55,267 nucleotides of DNA, taken from an uncultured Anaerolineae bacterium (GTDB lineage: Bacteria > Chloroflexota > Anaerolineae > Anaerolineales > Villigracilaceae). Made by a program: the position numbers and the translations under genes. The stretch lies in the NCBI GenBank assembly GCA_937120535.1, contig CAKZJX010000086.1:1-55267 (forward strand). Reading direction: 5' to 3'. Each line of letters starts with the position of its first letter. The first letter of the stretch is position 1. The notes beneath the pieces were generated by a model. It searched no databases. It was not told the origin of the DNA and saw nothing but the letters and a program-made list of their open reading frames with translations. Below, one piece after another: positions 7,397 to 15,623 of this stretch.

Positions 7397-8341
7397 CTAC
7401 GATGAAGGGAAGTGGACCGCTTGAACGGCTACCCGGTGCTCCAACTGACGCACCAAGGCTGGGTCAATAAAACCGGAACCGATCACCTGGGTGTTGGCGG
7501 CGCCGCAGGCAACGCCGCGCCGCACGATGCCCTCTAGATCGAGACCCTCCAAGATGGCTGAGGCCACGCCGGCCAACAACGAATCGCCGCATCCCATCAC
7601 GTTAATCACTCCGTCCATCGAGAGTCTTCCTTCCAGCCAAACTTTGCCGTCGGTGATCAGCAATCCTTCAGCGCCGCGCGAGAGCGCTATCAAGCTGATG
7701 CCCATCCGGTTCAGCTCGTGCATGGCCATGAGCTGAGCAGGCAAATCATCAAGGGAACGGTCAAAAAACTCGGACAGCTCTTCACGGTTGACCTTGACCA
7801 GATAAGGCCGAGCTCGGATGCCTTCGCGCAGAGCCAAACCAGAGCTATCCAAGCCACAGCGTAACCCCCGCTGTTGAGCAGCGTGGATCAATTCAGAATT
7901 TAAGGCTGCTAACTCAGGTGTTCGTGCTGTTCCGCAAAACAAGACCATCTTGGCAGATGACAAACGGTTCAGAACCCGATTACGAAAGCGTTCTCGCTCG
8001 TCCGCCTCGACCACCTGACCCGGTTCATAGAACGAGTAGGTGTGGCCGGTCTCCTCCTCAATGATCATCAAGGAGGTTCGAGTGGGAGCACGGCACATCA
8101 GAAAATCCGTTCGAATACCTTCTTCGGCAAAGCGCTGAATGAGCGTTTCGCCGATATGCCCACCTTGGAATCCCATCGCCAACACAGGAACCCCTAGGCG
8201 GTGGAGCGCACGCGCCACGTTGTTCCCCTTGCCGCCGCCGTATTCCATCACGATGTTGACGCGCGCAGAATCGTTCGGTCGCAGGCGCGGGGTGCGAACG
8301 ATTTTGTCCAGAGCCGGGTGAAGGGTGATCGTCAGGATCAT
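7397..8341 (-). CDS. PfkB-family sugar kinase (1-phosphofructokinase/tagatose-6-phosphate kinase type)
   Basis: The 314-residue protein starts MILTITLHPALDKIVRTPRL, as 1-phosphofructokinases and tagatose-6-phosphate kinases do. It has the glycine motif GGGKGNNVARALHRLG near residue 35 and the catalytic GCGDSLLAGVASAI near residue 250. Such enzymes phosphorylate a sugar phosphate to a bisphosphate. ATG 8341 matches the family N-terminus; upstream in-frame codons run through the intergenic hairpin and are not convincing. No strong ribosome-binding site is visible. It lies between the IIC and aldolase genes. Confidence 0.87.
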   Translation of the reverse strand: MILTITLHPALDKIVRTPRLRPNDSARVNIVMEYGGGKGNNVARALHRLGVPVLAMGFQGGHIGETLIQRFAEEGIRTDFLMCRAPTRTSLMIIEEETGHTYSFYEPGQVVEADERERFRNRVLNRLSSAKMVLFCGTARTPELAALNSELIHAAQQRGLRCGLDSSGLALREGIRARPYLVKVNREELSEFFDRSLDDLPAQLMAMHELNRMGISLIALSRGAEGLLITDGKVWLEGRLSMDGVINVMGCGDSLLAGVASAILEGLDLEGIVRRGVACGAANTQVIGSGFIDPALVRQLEHRVAVQAVHFPSS

Positions 8342-8363
8342 GGTGGGCTCATGGGATGGGGAA

Positions 8364-8403
8364 GGGGTCGCCTTTCGGGGTGAGCGGTTGCGTAGGCGAC
8401 CCC
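8364..8403 (-). other. Intercistronic stem-loop between IIC and kinase genes
   Basis: GGGGTCGCC (8364-8372) and GGCGACCCC (8395-8403) form a perfect 9-base stem around a 22-base loop in the 77-base gap. There is no T-run on either strand, so it is not a standard terminator. In an operon such structures often protect the upstream message or set relative gene dosage. Confidence 0.6.
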
Positions 8404-8418
8404 CTGACAAGAGCCGAA

Positions 8419-9852
8419 TTAATCGCCGGCCTCCGGATAAGGGAGGGGGTTGCCAGAAATGCCTCCACTGGCAGCCGCTGCTACGTTCTCGCGACGCTTC
8501 ATGGCCCGGACGTAATACCAACCACAGAACGCCAGAATCACGATTGAGATGGCGCCAAGCAGGAGGTTGCCGTTCAGCATGTCCAGAATGGAGAAGACCA
8601 TCAGGCGCATGCCGGCCGCATTGGTCTCCAACCACGTGATCATGCCATATCCCTCGGGGACGTTGACTGCGCCGGTGGCCACTGCCAGATCGGTCAGGTA
8701 AGGGGCGAAATAGGTGGCTGCGCCGAGGTAGACCGGAATGCCGATCAACCCCAGAATGAATGATTTGACCAAATCACCCTGGGTGACAACGGTGACCGTC
8801 GCCACCAGCGATACGGCGATGATCGAAGCAAAGGGCAGAGTCTGGTTGTAGGGCAAGATGATCGCAAACAGCAGGATGAACGGCGCCAACAGGATGCCGG
8901 TGACCCACAGCGAGTCGATGCCGGCCAGCACTGGCCAATCCAGGCCGATATAGAAGGATCGGCCGGGGAAGCGCTTCTGCATGAACTCCTGAGCGCCTTC
9001 GGCAACCGGTGCTAGGGCGCGGGCAAACAGGCCAGCCAGCAAGGGGAATAGGGTGATGATGGCGGCACACTTGATCATCAGAACAGCGATGTCGCGCAGG
9101 CTATAGCCGGCCAGCAGGCCAAAGATCAAGCCGAGGATAGCACCTAAGATGTAGTTCTCGCCGAAAATGCCGATCCGGCGGCGCAGATCGGCCGGGCTGG
9201 TCTTGATGTTGTGGATCCATGGGATCCTCTCAATCAGATCAAGGATCGGCGCCATCCAGATGATGTCCAGCAACATATTGTGGGATACGGCGATGCCGGG
9301 GATGCGGGTCAGGTTATACACCTGTTCCCGGGTGTGGTCGGCGCTGATCAGTTCAAGTACTACCCAAATGGCGGCCACCAAGAACCCAAACGCCAACGCT
9401 ACGCCGGCCGGATAATTCTGACCGAGCAGCGCCGAGACAAAGGCGCCCAAGGTGGCTTTATGCCAAACATTCCACATGTCTACGTTTAGGCATTTGGTCC
9501 AGCCGGCCCAAAGCATGATGATGTTGATCGCAATTTGCAAGGGGAACATCAGAAACGCAAACGGCCAGGCCCAAGAAATCACCGACGCTACGGTCCATCC
9601 CAAGTCATAGGCCGTGAAGCGCAGGCCGGGAAAGCGTTGGATCATCGCCTGGCCGGCTCCACCGAGCGTGGGGAAGGCAAAGTCGAACAGCACAAACATA
9701 CCGGTAAAGGCGACGCCCAACATCAACCCTGCCCCCAGGGCTTTGCCGGGCTTCATACCGATGACCAATCCCAGGATAAACATGATCAGCGGCAAAGCGA
9801 CATTCGGTCCGAGGTCCAGGAATGCTCGAATGACATCAAGAGCGGCTTGCAT
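8419..9852 (-). CDS. PTS galactitol-type transporter subunit IIC
   Basis: This 477-residue, very hydrophobic protein with about 10-12 membrane segments matches the GatC/EIIC-Gat family. Recognisable parts are LPLIMFILGLVIGMKPGKAL near residue 20, FPTLGGAGQAMI, SGWAW-like FPLQIAINIIMLWAGWTKCLNVDMWN, and the HxxR-like ISADHTREQVYNLTRIPGIAVSH. It forms the membrane channel that moves the sugar while IIB phosphorylates it. AGAAAGGAGAAAACGCC stands before ATG 9852. The substrate could be galactitol, another alditol or a ketose; members of this family differ. Confidence 0.9.
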   Translation of the reverse strand: MQAALDVIRAFLDLGPNVALPLIMFILGLVIGMKPGKALGAGLMLGVAFTGMFVLFDFAFPTLGGAGQAMIQRFPGLRFTAYDLGWTVASVISWAWPFAFLMFPLQIAINIIMLWAGWTKCLNVDMWNVWHKATLGAFVSALLGQNYPAGVALAFGFLVAAIWVVLELISADHTREQVYNLTRIPGIAVSHNMLLDIIWMAPILDLIERIPWIHNIKTSPADLRRRIGIFGENYILGAILGLIFGLLAGYSLRDIAVLMIKCAAIITLFPLLAGLFARALAPVAEGAQEFMQKRFPGRSFYIGLDWPVLAGIDSLWVTGILLAPFILLFAIILPYNQTLPFASIIAVSLVATVTVVTQGDLVKSFILGLIGIPVYLGAATYFAPYLTDLAVATGAVNVPEGYGMITWLETNAAGMRLMVFSILDMLNGNLLLGAISIVILAFCGWYYVRAMKRRENVAAAASGGISGNPLPYPEAGD

Positions 9853-9973
9853 GGCGTTTTCTCCTTTCTTAGAAAAGCTTGTAAGGTGAATACAATCGTT
9901 CCGATCGCAGAGTGTTAGCCCGGATAGATCGCCTTGAAGATGTGAACCTCCTTTCTCGAGTCGTAAGGATGGG

Positions 9974-10267
9974 CTACGAGCGAATCATCTCGATAATCTG
10001 CTCGAGCAGATCGTTTACTCCCACGCCGGTCAGAAGTGGAATGCCGTTGAGCGAGGGGATCGGCAGTTCCTTATCTCGGATAGCATATGGGGTAATCGAA
10101 ACCAACAAGTCGGCCACCCTGGCTTCGGCTTCGAGACTCTTGATGTCCACGGCGCGCACGTCGGCGTGGACGCCCCGCTCGTCGAGAAGGACTCGCAACT
10201 TCTCGGCTGCCACATTTGATGTGGCCACACCTGAACCACAAGCGACAATGATGCGTTTCAACGGCAT
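9974..10267 (-). CDS. PTS galactitol-type subunit IIB
   Basis: This 97-residue protein has the IIB fold of the Lac/Gat type. The phosphorylated cysteine is Cys10 in IIVACGSGVATSNVAAEKL, followed by VRAVDIKSLEAEARVADLLV. It receives phosphate from IIA and gives it to the sugar in IIC. TTTGGAGGTGCT stands before the ATG. It lies between the regulator and IIC genes. The 121 bases between IIB and IIC hold no gene that I can see. Confidence 0.92.
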   Translation of the reverse strand: MPLKRIIVACGSGVATSNVAAEKLRVLLDERGVHADVRAVDIKSLEAEARVADLLVSITPYAIRDKELPIPSLNGIPLLTGVGVNDLLEQIIEMIRS

Positions 10268-10307
10268 AGCACCTCCAAATTGGTCAGATCCTTAGCAAGG
10301 CTGGAAT

Positions 10308-11876
10308 TCACACGTTAAAACCCCAAAGATTGAAGTGCGACTTGATGCGGAGCACATCGTCTTCGTTGAGAAAGGGGCTAACGCAAATCACCGGAATATC
10401 CTTATCGATGATGTTCCGGGCGGTAGTGATGATCGCGTCAACGTTCGATTTATCCAAACGGGCTAGTTCACGCAACGAAACGTTGGCCGCGATCTCCAAG
10501 TACGGGAGTTCGGTCCGCAGCCGAGAGACCAGCATCCAGACCGAGATCCCGCCGGCCGGGCAGACCACCACCACGCGGGGCGCGCGAACCGTCTTAGGGT
10601 TGCTCTCCAACTGGCGGGCGAGCACGAAATACATCGCCAGGAAGGCGATCTCTTCGCGGCTCAGCCCTTCTAACTCCGGCCCGAACGATTGGATCGCCTC
10701 TAGCGTGGCCTGCCAAATGTCCGGATAGGAGCGAATCACATCGTCGGCAAACGGATTCTCCACCGGCAGGCCGTATTTGAAGCGGAACAGCATCTTTGAA
10801 ATGTGCTTGACCAGATGATTCAACAACGCTTGGTTTTGGATCTGGTATCCTGCCTGATGGGCAACCTGTTCCACCAGCCGGTTGGCCAGCGACAACACTC
10901 GGCTATCCTGCGGGGCTTCTCCTTGTTCCCGCTCACGCCCATCTTCTTCTTCGTTGGGTGGCGAGGAAAACAGCTCCAACAAAAAAACAACCGCCTCGGC
11001 GTAGGGCACCTCGTAGCCCCGTTCTTGTCGGTAGGCGGTCATGATGGTGTGAATCACTTGGCGTTCCTGATCGCTCAGGGCGGCCTCGCGGTAGTCGGGT
11101 GGTAGGGCCACGATCTGTCCTTGTAAGAAGCGTTCGGCCGAGATCGCCCAATACAGCACTAGATAAAGAAAGCGGCTATCGCTCAGTCGCAGAGAGAGCA
11201 TGCGCTCCAAGCGCGTCGCCAAGCGCATCGCCCCTTGCAAGTCCCATCCCTGCAACACGTACAACATGTCTCGCTGAATTGGGTGTAAGAAGAGATCGCC
11301 GGACAAACGCTCGGAGAGGCCCCACTGAATTAGGCGAAACAAGACCACTTCGGAGAGAGTTTCCATGATAAGCAGCACCAACGTGTGGCGGATCACGATC
11401 TCTGACCCGACCACGCGCGTGCCGCGCCGCGGACGTTTTTGGAGAAACAGTTGCCGCTCAGCCAACCAGGCCTCCACCACGCTTAATTCGCGCAGCAAGG
11501 TGGACTTGGAAAGCGGGAGCCGCTCGGCTAGTCGATCTAACGACTGGTAGTCGGCATTGGATAGCAATTCAAACAACAAGCGCTTCCGCCGTTCTTCTGG
11601 CGGATACACCATCTGCACCTTGCAGCGGCACAGTTCTTCTAGGAGCGATTGGCGAGATGACTCGTCAATCTCGAGTTTGTAGCCGTAATTGGGACGGGAG
11701 ACGATGCGGGCCGAGCGCGGCTTAAGCCAGCTGTTGATAGCCTGGATGTTGTAGCGAACCACCCCTGCAGAGAGACCCAACCTGCGGGCGATGACCTCAG
11801 CTTGGACAGGCTTTTGCCGTTGCTGAAGTTCCAGCAGGATAGCCACTTGGGTCGAGGTGAGGATAGAGTCCATCAT
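10308..11876 (-). CDS. PRD-containing transcriptional regulator (MtlR/BglG-like) with IIB-like domain
   Basis: A 522-residue regulator, first gene of the PTS operon. The N-terminus has helix-turn-helix regions (VIARRLGLSAGVVRYNIQAI and LAERLPLSKSTLLRELSVV). Two PRD domains follow, about residues 170-280 and 340-435, and then a IIB-like domain (APRVVVVCPAGGISVWMLV). In PRD2 the first histidine is kept (LVKHISKML), but the usual second one in the YIALHF-type motif reads LAMYFVLA, with Tyr. There is no IIA domain at the end. Such proteins are activators whose activity is set by PTS phosphorylation. Start choice is ATG 11876; ATG 11873 and TTG 11906 are alternatives. Confidence 0.88.
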   Translation of the reverse strand: MMDSILTSTQVAILLELQQRQKPVQAEVIARRLGLSAGVVRYNIQAINSWLKPRSARIVSRPNYGYKLEIDESSRQSLLEELCRCKVQMVYPPEERRKRLLFELLSNADYQSLDRLAERLPLSKSTLLRELSVVEAWLAERQLFLQKRPRRGTRVVGSEIVIRHTLVLLIMETLSEVVLFRLIQWGLSERLSGDLFLHPIQRDMLYVLQGWDLQGAMRLATRLERMLSLRLSDSRFLYLVLYWAISAERFLQGQIVALPPDYREAALSDQERQVIHTIMTAYRQERGYEVPYAEAVVFLLELFSSPPNEEEDGREREQGEAPQDSRVLSLANRLVEQVAHQAGYQIQNQALLNHLVKHISKMLFRFKYGLPVENPFADDVIRSYPDIWQATLEAIQSFGPELEGLSREEIAFLAMYFVLARQLESNPKTVRAPRVVVVCPAGGISVWMLVSRLRTELPYLEIAANVSLRELARLDKSNVDAIITTARNIIDKDIPVICVSPFLNEDDVLRIKSHFNLWGFNV

Positions 11877-12073
11877 GGCCAGGATAGGCAATTGCCTCAC
11901 AAACAAGGGGTGCTAGGAGATGCCTTTCACCAGAGCTGACAAAGTCGAGGTAGAGGGGGCCCTTCCCACCCACCATTATCCCTAAGCTTCGCCCCGGTTA
12001 AGGTTCAAGCAGGAGGCTTTGTTCGCCTCTTCACGAATCTTCAGGGCCTTGAATAAAGTGTAAAGTTTGCAAA

Positions 12074-12082
12074 ATTATAGCA
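12074..12082 (-). promoter_or_regulatory. Extended -10 promoter for the PTS operon
   Basis: On the minus strand the sequence reads TTTGCTATAATTTTGC, a perfect TATAAT with a TGn extension. No good -35 is seen at 16-18 bases. It lies about 200 bases before the regulator start in a 314-base gap that has no gene and is AT-rich compared with its surroundings. Confidence 0.65.
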
Positions 12083-12177
12083 AATCCATCGTTTCCTGAT
12101 CGATCACATTCATGTCATTTTTGATAAAACAGAAATTGGAAAACGAACCAAAATCGGTCGCATTTCAGATGAACAGG

Positions 12178-12183
12178 TATAAT
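12178..12183 (+). promoter_or_regulatory. -10 box giving a probable leaderless start at 12191
   Basis: TATAAT is followed by seven bases (GCCCTAC) and then ATG at 12191. Transcription would begin at or next to the start codon. The upstream region (12110-12165) is AT-rich, but no clear -35 is present. Confidence 0.6.
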
Positions 12184-12190
12184 GCCCTAC

Positions 12191-13723
12191 ATGCGCTACT
12201 ACTTGCCCTTCACCGTCTTCGTGGCCGGCATGATCACGTTGGCCGCTGAGATGGGTGCCGCACGCTTATTACAGATGCGCTTTGGGAATGCCAACCTGGT
12301 CTGGGCAGTGATCATCGGTCTGATCTTGATCTATTTGGCCGTGGGCTACCTCCTTGGTGGTCGTTTGGCCGATCGATCCCCCGTTCCGAAGACGCTCTTC
12401 CTGATCCTTGCCTGGGGTGGGACCACACTCGGCTTGGCGCCGATCGTCGCTCAGCCCATTCTGCTGGCTGCGGCCCAGGCGTTCGACGCGCTGAATTTTG
12501 GGGTGATGGCCGGTACTTTTGCCTCGGCCCTGATCCTGTTCAGTGTGCCGGTCACCCTGCTGGGAATGGTCTCGCCGTTTGCCCTGCGCATCTTGCTGCA
12601 CGATTTGCGCCGGGCCGGCAATGCGGCCGGCAGCCTATATGCCCTCTCGACTCTCGGATCGGTGATCGGTGTTTTCTTGCCCACCTTGTTCCTGTTTTCT
12701 TGGATTGGCACTAGCCGCACCCTCTTGCTTTCGGGGGTGTTTCTTTTGATTGTAGCCGTCGTTGGTCTGGCGCTCAGCCGCGCCTTCCGATCGGCTTGGT
12801 TGTTCGCCTTGGCAGCGCTGGCCTTGCTTGGCTATGCCTTCTTCGGCGACTTTCGCGTCAAGGCTACTCCTGGTCAGGTGTTTGAGAGCGAATCAGCCTA
12901 CAACTATATCCAGGTGTTGCAGCAGGATGGCTATACCTTGTTGCGCTTAAACGAAGGTCAGGGCGTGCACTCGATCTATCACCCTCATATCCTCTTCTAC
13001 GGAGGAGTCTGGGAGCTGTTTTTGGTGGGTCCCTATTTTTATCCGAACGTCCAGCCGGCAGACATCCATCGAATCGGCATCGTTGGCTTGGCGGCCGGCA
13101 CCACGGCCCGCCAGGCGCTGGCTATCTATGGCCCAATCCCGATAGATGGCTGGGAGATCGATCCGCAGATCGTGCAGGTGGGGCGCACCTACTTCGGCAT
13201 GACCATGCCCAACCTGAACGTATTCATCGAGGACGGTCGTGTGGGCTTGGAACGTAGCCCCCATCGGTATGACATCCTCGCCGTAGACGCCTATCGGCCG
13301 CCGTACATTCCACCCCATATGACCACGCGCGAATTCTTTGCGATTGCCGCCTCCCACCTTACCCCGCGCGGGGTCCTGGCCATCAACGTGGGCCGCACCC
13401 CTTCTGATCGCTCCCTGATCAACGGCCTAGCCACAACCCTGGCCACCTTCTTCTCCAGCGTCCACATCGTGGATGTCCCTGGTTCGCTCAATTCGATCAT
13501 TTACGCTACCCAGCACCCCACCTCGCCGGCCGATTTCACAGCCAACCTGGAGCGCCTACAAAACGATCCGTCCACCCCGCCCTTGCTGATCCAAACCATG
13601 CTCTTGGCTATCGAACAGCTACAGCCGTCCTATCAAACCACTCTGGTCTTTACCGACGACCGTACTCCTATCGAATGGCTGACTGATCGACTGATCCTAA
13701 ACTTCTTCCTCTACGAACAGTGA
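12191..13723 (+). CDS. Membrane protein with C-terminal spermidine synthase-like domain
   Basis: About 510 residues. The first 220 hold some seven membrane helices (YYLPFTVFVAGMITLAAEMG, LVWAVIIGLILIYLAVGYLLG and more). The rest is a spermidine-synthase/SAM-dependent fold: IGIVGLAAGTTARQALAIYG (SAM-binding loop), IDGWEIDPQIVQVGRTYFGM, NVFIEDGRVGLE and DILAVDAYRPPYIPPHMTTREFF. Such fusions are common in Chloroflexota and actinobacteria, and their true amine substrate is mostly unknown. ATG 12182 is also in frame but lies within the TATAAT box, so I prefer ATG 12191. The gene is on its own transcript, divergent from the PTS operon. Confidence 0.85.
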   Translation: MRYYLPFTVFVAGMITLAAEMGAARLLQMRFGNANLVWAVIIGLILIYLAVGYLLGGRLADRSPVPKTLFLILAWGGTTLGLAPIVAQPILLAAAQAFDALNFGVMAGTFASALILFSVPVTLLGMVSPFALRILLHDLRRAGNAAGSLYALSTLGSVIGVFLPTLFLFSWIGTSRTLLLSGVFLLIVAVVGLALSRAFRSAWLFALAALALLGYAFFGDFRVKATPGQVFESESAYNYIQVLQQDGYTLLRLNEGQGVHSIYHPHILFYGGVWELFLVGPYFYPNVQPADIHRIGIVGLAAGTTARQALAIYGPIPIDGWEIDPQIVQVGRTYFGMTMPNLNVFIEDGRVGLERSPHRYDILAVDAYRPPYIPPHMTTREFFAIAASHLTPRGVLAINVGRTPSDRSLINGLATTLATFFSSVHIVDVPGSLNSIIYATQHPTSPADFTANLERLQNDPSTPPLLIQTMLLAIEQLQPSYQTTLVFTDDRTPIEWLTDRLILNFFLYEQ

Positions 13724-13765
13724 TCCCATCTTTCTGATCGGATTCCCATTTTGCTGTTGAGACAG

Positions 13766-14464
13766 ATGAGGCCCACCTTCCTGATCCACCTTTTGACGCT
13801 GCTCTTGACGCCGTTGGCCCTGCTCGGCTTGGCAGTGCGTATCTTGCTCACACCGTTGTTCTTGGAAGTCGAATATCGCATGCCTGGCTTCCCCGACGAT
13901 CCCTACGGCTTCACTCGTGCTGAGCGCTTATATTGGTCGCGCTATGCCCTGAATTATTTGCTCAACCGCGAAGACATCTCGTATCTGGCCGATCTGAATT
14001 TTGAAGATGGCCGGCCCCTTTTCAACGAGCGAGAGCTGCGCCACATGGAAGACGTCAAACGTGTGACCCAGGGCGCGCTGCGGGTGTTCTACGGCGCGCT
14101 GGGCGCCCTGATCCTGCTCGGGGTGGCGGGTCGCTCGGGGCCGGCGCAGCAGGCCTTTCGGTCCGGATTGAAGCGGGGCGGTTGGCTGGTGGTCGGGTTG
14201 GCTGCCATTGTCGGTGGAATCGTCGCCTTGGGCATGGTCGCCCTTCCCGAGTTGTTCTGGGCTTTCTTCAGCGGGTTTCACGCCCTGTTCTTTGAAGGCG
14301 ATACGTGGATCTTTGCCTATTCCGACACCCTGATCCGCCTTTTTCCCTTGCGTTTCTGGCAAGATGCTTTCTTGGTTGCGTCGTTGATTGTCCTTGTTGC
14401 AGGCCTGGGGCTGGGGATCGGCATTTCCACGGATGGACGACGGGGTGCTTCGGACAGGGTATAA
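13766..14464 (+). CDS. DUF1461 family integral membrane protein
   Basis: This protein of about 232 residues has an N-terminal helix (FLIHLLTLLLTPLALLGLAV), an outer loop with YGFTRAERLYWSRYALNYLLN and FNERELRHMEDVKRV, then three or four more helices. This pattern fits the DUF1461 (TIGR01906-like) membrane family, whose function is unknown. ATG 13766 is chosen; TTG 13751 would add five residues. No clear ribosome-binding site is present. The end overlaps the promoter of fabG: the stop codon lies inside a TATAAT. Confidence 0.75.
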   Translation: MRPTFLIHLLTLLLTPLALLGLAVRILLTPLFLEVEYRMPGFPDDPYGFTRAERLYWSRYALNYLLNREDISYLADLNFEDGRPLFNERELRHMEDVKRVTQGALRVFYGALGALILLGVAGRSGPAQQAFRSGLKRGGWLVVGLAAIVGGIVALGMVALPELFWAFFSGFHALFFEGDTWIFAYSDTLIRLFPLRFWQDAFLVASLIVLVAGLGLGIGISTDGRRGASDRV

Positions 14465-14465
14465 T
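14460..14465 (+). promoter_or_regulatory. Possible -10 box before fabG
   Basis: GGGTATAATTTTATTATGGAGG: the TATAAT lies 20 bases before ATG 14486 and partly inside the stop codon of the previous gene. No strong -35 box is visible. It would give a very short leader that still contains the GGAGG site. Confidence 0.5.
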
Positions 14466-14485
14466 TTTATTATGGAGGTTTCATC

Positions 14486-15241
14486 ATGAGTGAGCTCTCG
14501 TTGAACGGTAAGGTGGCCGTGGTAACCGGCGCTTCGCGCGGCATTGGGCGCGCCATTGCGCTGGAGCTGGCGGCGCGCGGGGCGGCAGTGGTGGTGAATT
14601 ATCACGCCTCTCAGCAGGCCGCCGAGGAGGTTATTCAACGCATCGTGGCCGCCGGAGGACGGGCTGCCGCCTTTCAGGCCGATGTCTCCAGCCTGCAACA
14701 GGCCGAGAGCCTGATCCGCTTTGCCATTGAAACGTTCGGTGACCTGCACATCCTGGTCAACAACGCCGGCATCACTCGCGATATGCTGATCATGATGATG
14801 AGCGAAGCCGATTGGGATGCCGTCATCAACACGAACCTGAAGAGCGCCTTCAATTGCTCCAAGGCCGCCGTCAAACATATGATGCGCAAGCGCTACGGCC
14901 GAATCATCAACATCGCTTCGGTGGCCGGCCAGATGGGCAATGCCGGCCAGGTCAACTACTCGGCCTCTAAAGGCGGGCAGATCGCCTTCACCAAAGCCCT
15001 GGCGCGCGAGGTGGCAGCCCGCAACATCACCGTCAACGCTGTAGCCCCTGGCTTTGTAGATACCGATATCTTGAGCACCATGCCTCCTGATGTGCTGGAA
15101 GCAGCTCTGAAACTGGTGCCTCTAGGTCGAAAAGGTAAACCTGAAGAGGTGGCTTACGCCGTGGCTTTCTTGGCTTCTGATCAAGCTTCGTACATCACCG
15201 GTCAAGTCCTAGGCGTGGATGGCGGCATGGCTATGATGTAA
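14486..15241 (+). CDS. fabG: 3-oxoacyl-[acyl-carrier-protein] reductase
   Basis: A 251-residue short-chain dehydrogenase that reduces 3-oxoacyl-ACP with NADPH in fatty acid elongation. The cofactor motif is VVTGASRGIGRAIALELAARG (residues 11-31), with LVNNAGITRD in the middle. The catalytic set is Asn (NTNLKSAFNCSKAA), Ser (IINIASVAGQMGN), Tyr and Lys (VNYSASKGGQIAF). The end, SYITGQVLGVDGGMAMM, is typical of FabG. ATGGAGGTTTCATC precedes ATG 14486. Other short-chain dehydrogenases are similar, but this match is close to canonical. Confidence 0.92.
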   Translation: MSELSLNGKVAVVTGASRGIGRAIALELAARGAAVVVNYHASQQAAEEVIQRIVAAGGRAAAFQADVSSLQQAESLIRFAIETFGDLHILVNNAGITRDMLIMMMSEADWDAVINTNLKSAFNCSKAAVKHMMRKRYGRIINIASVAGQMGNAGQVNYSASKGGQIAFTKALAREVAARNITVNAVAPGFVDTDILSTMPPDVLEAALKLVPLGRKGKPEEVAYAVAFLASDQASYITGQVLGVDGGMAMM

Positions 15242-15264
15242 TCCACCCTATGGGAGCATTTGTT

Positions 15265-15618
15265 ATGAGCGAATATACCCCCTCTGGCCGAACCACCGTC
15301 TCTCCAGAAGTATTGATCACCATCGCTCGCCTCTCCACCCTGGCTGTGCCAGGCGTGAGCCGCATGGCCCCTGTGCCGGGTGGCGTGAACCGCCTGTTCC
15401 GTCGTGGTGAGAGCGAGGGCGTGCGCCTCGAAGTGGAAAACAACACCGTGTTTGCCGATCTATACATCGTCCTCAAATCCGATGTCAACATTCGTGAGGT
15501 CAGTCGCAACGTGCAAAAGCAGGTGGCGCGCGCCATCCAGGAAATGATCGGCATGGAGATCGGCCATATCAACATCCATATCGTGGACATCGACTACGAA
15601 GATACGAACAAGACATAA
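15265..15618 (+). CDS. Asp23/Gls24 family envelope stress protein
   Basis: This 117-residue protein begins MSEYTPSGRTTVSPEVLITI and has the Asp23 pattern: IARLSTLAVPGVSRMAPVPG, then strands LEVENNTVFADLYIVLKSDVN, then helix VSRNVQKQVARAIQEMIGME and the end GHINIHIVDIDYED. The family is linked to the cell envelope in Gram-positive bacteria and often stands next to nusB, as here. ATG 15265 is preceded by GGGAG at good spacing; ATG 15250 is a weaker option. It is five bases from nusB. Confidence 0.9.
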   Translation: MSEYTPSGRTTVSPEVLITIARLSTLAVPGVSRMAPVPGGVNRLFRRGESEGVRLEVENNTVFADLYIVLKSDVNIREVSRNVQKQVARAIQEMIGMEIGHINIHIVDIDYEDTNKT

Positions 15619-15623
15619 GCCTT

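Noticed and set aside
13928-14878. 316-codon open frame on the minus strand
   Set aside because: It is antisense to the DUF1461 gene and fabG and is full of Gln/His/Asp typical of shadow frames.
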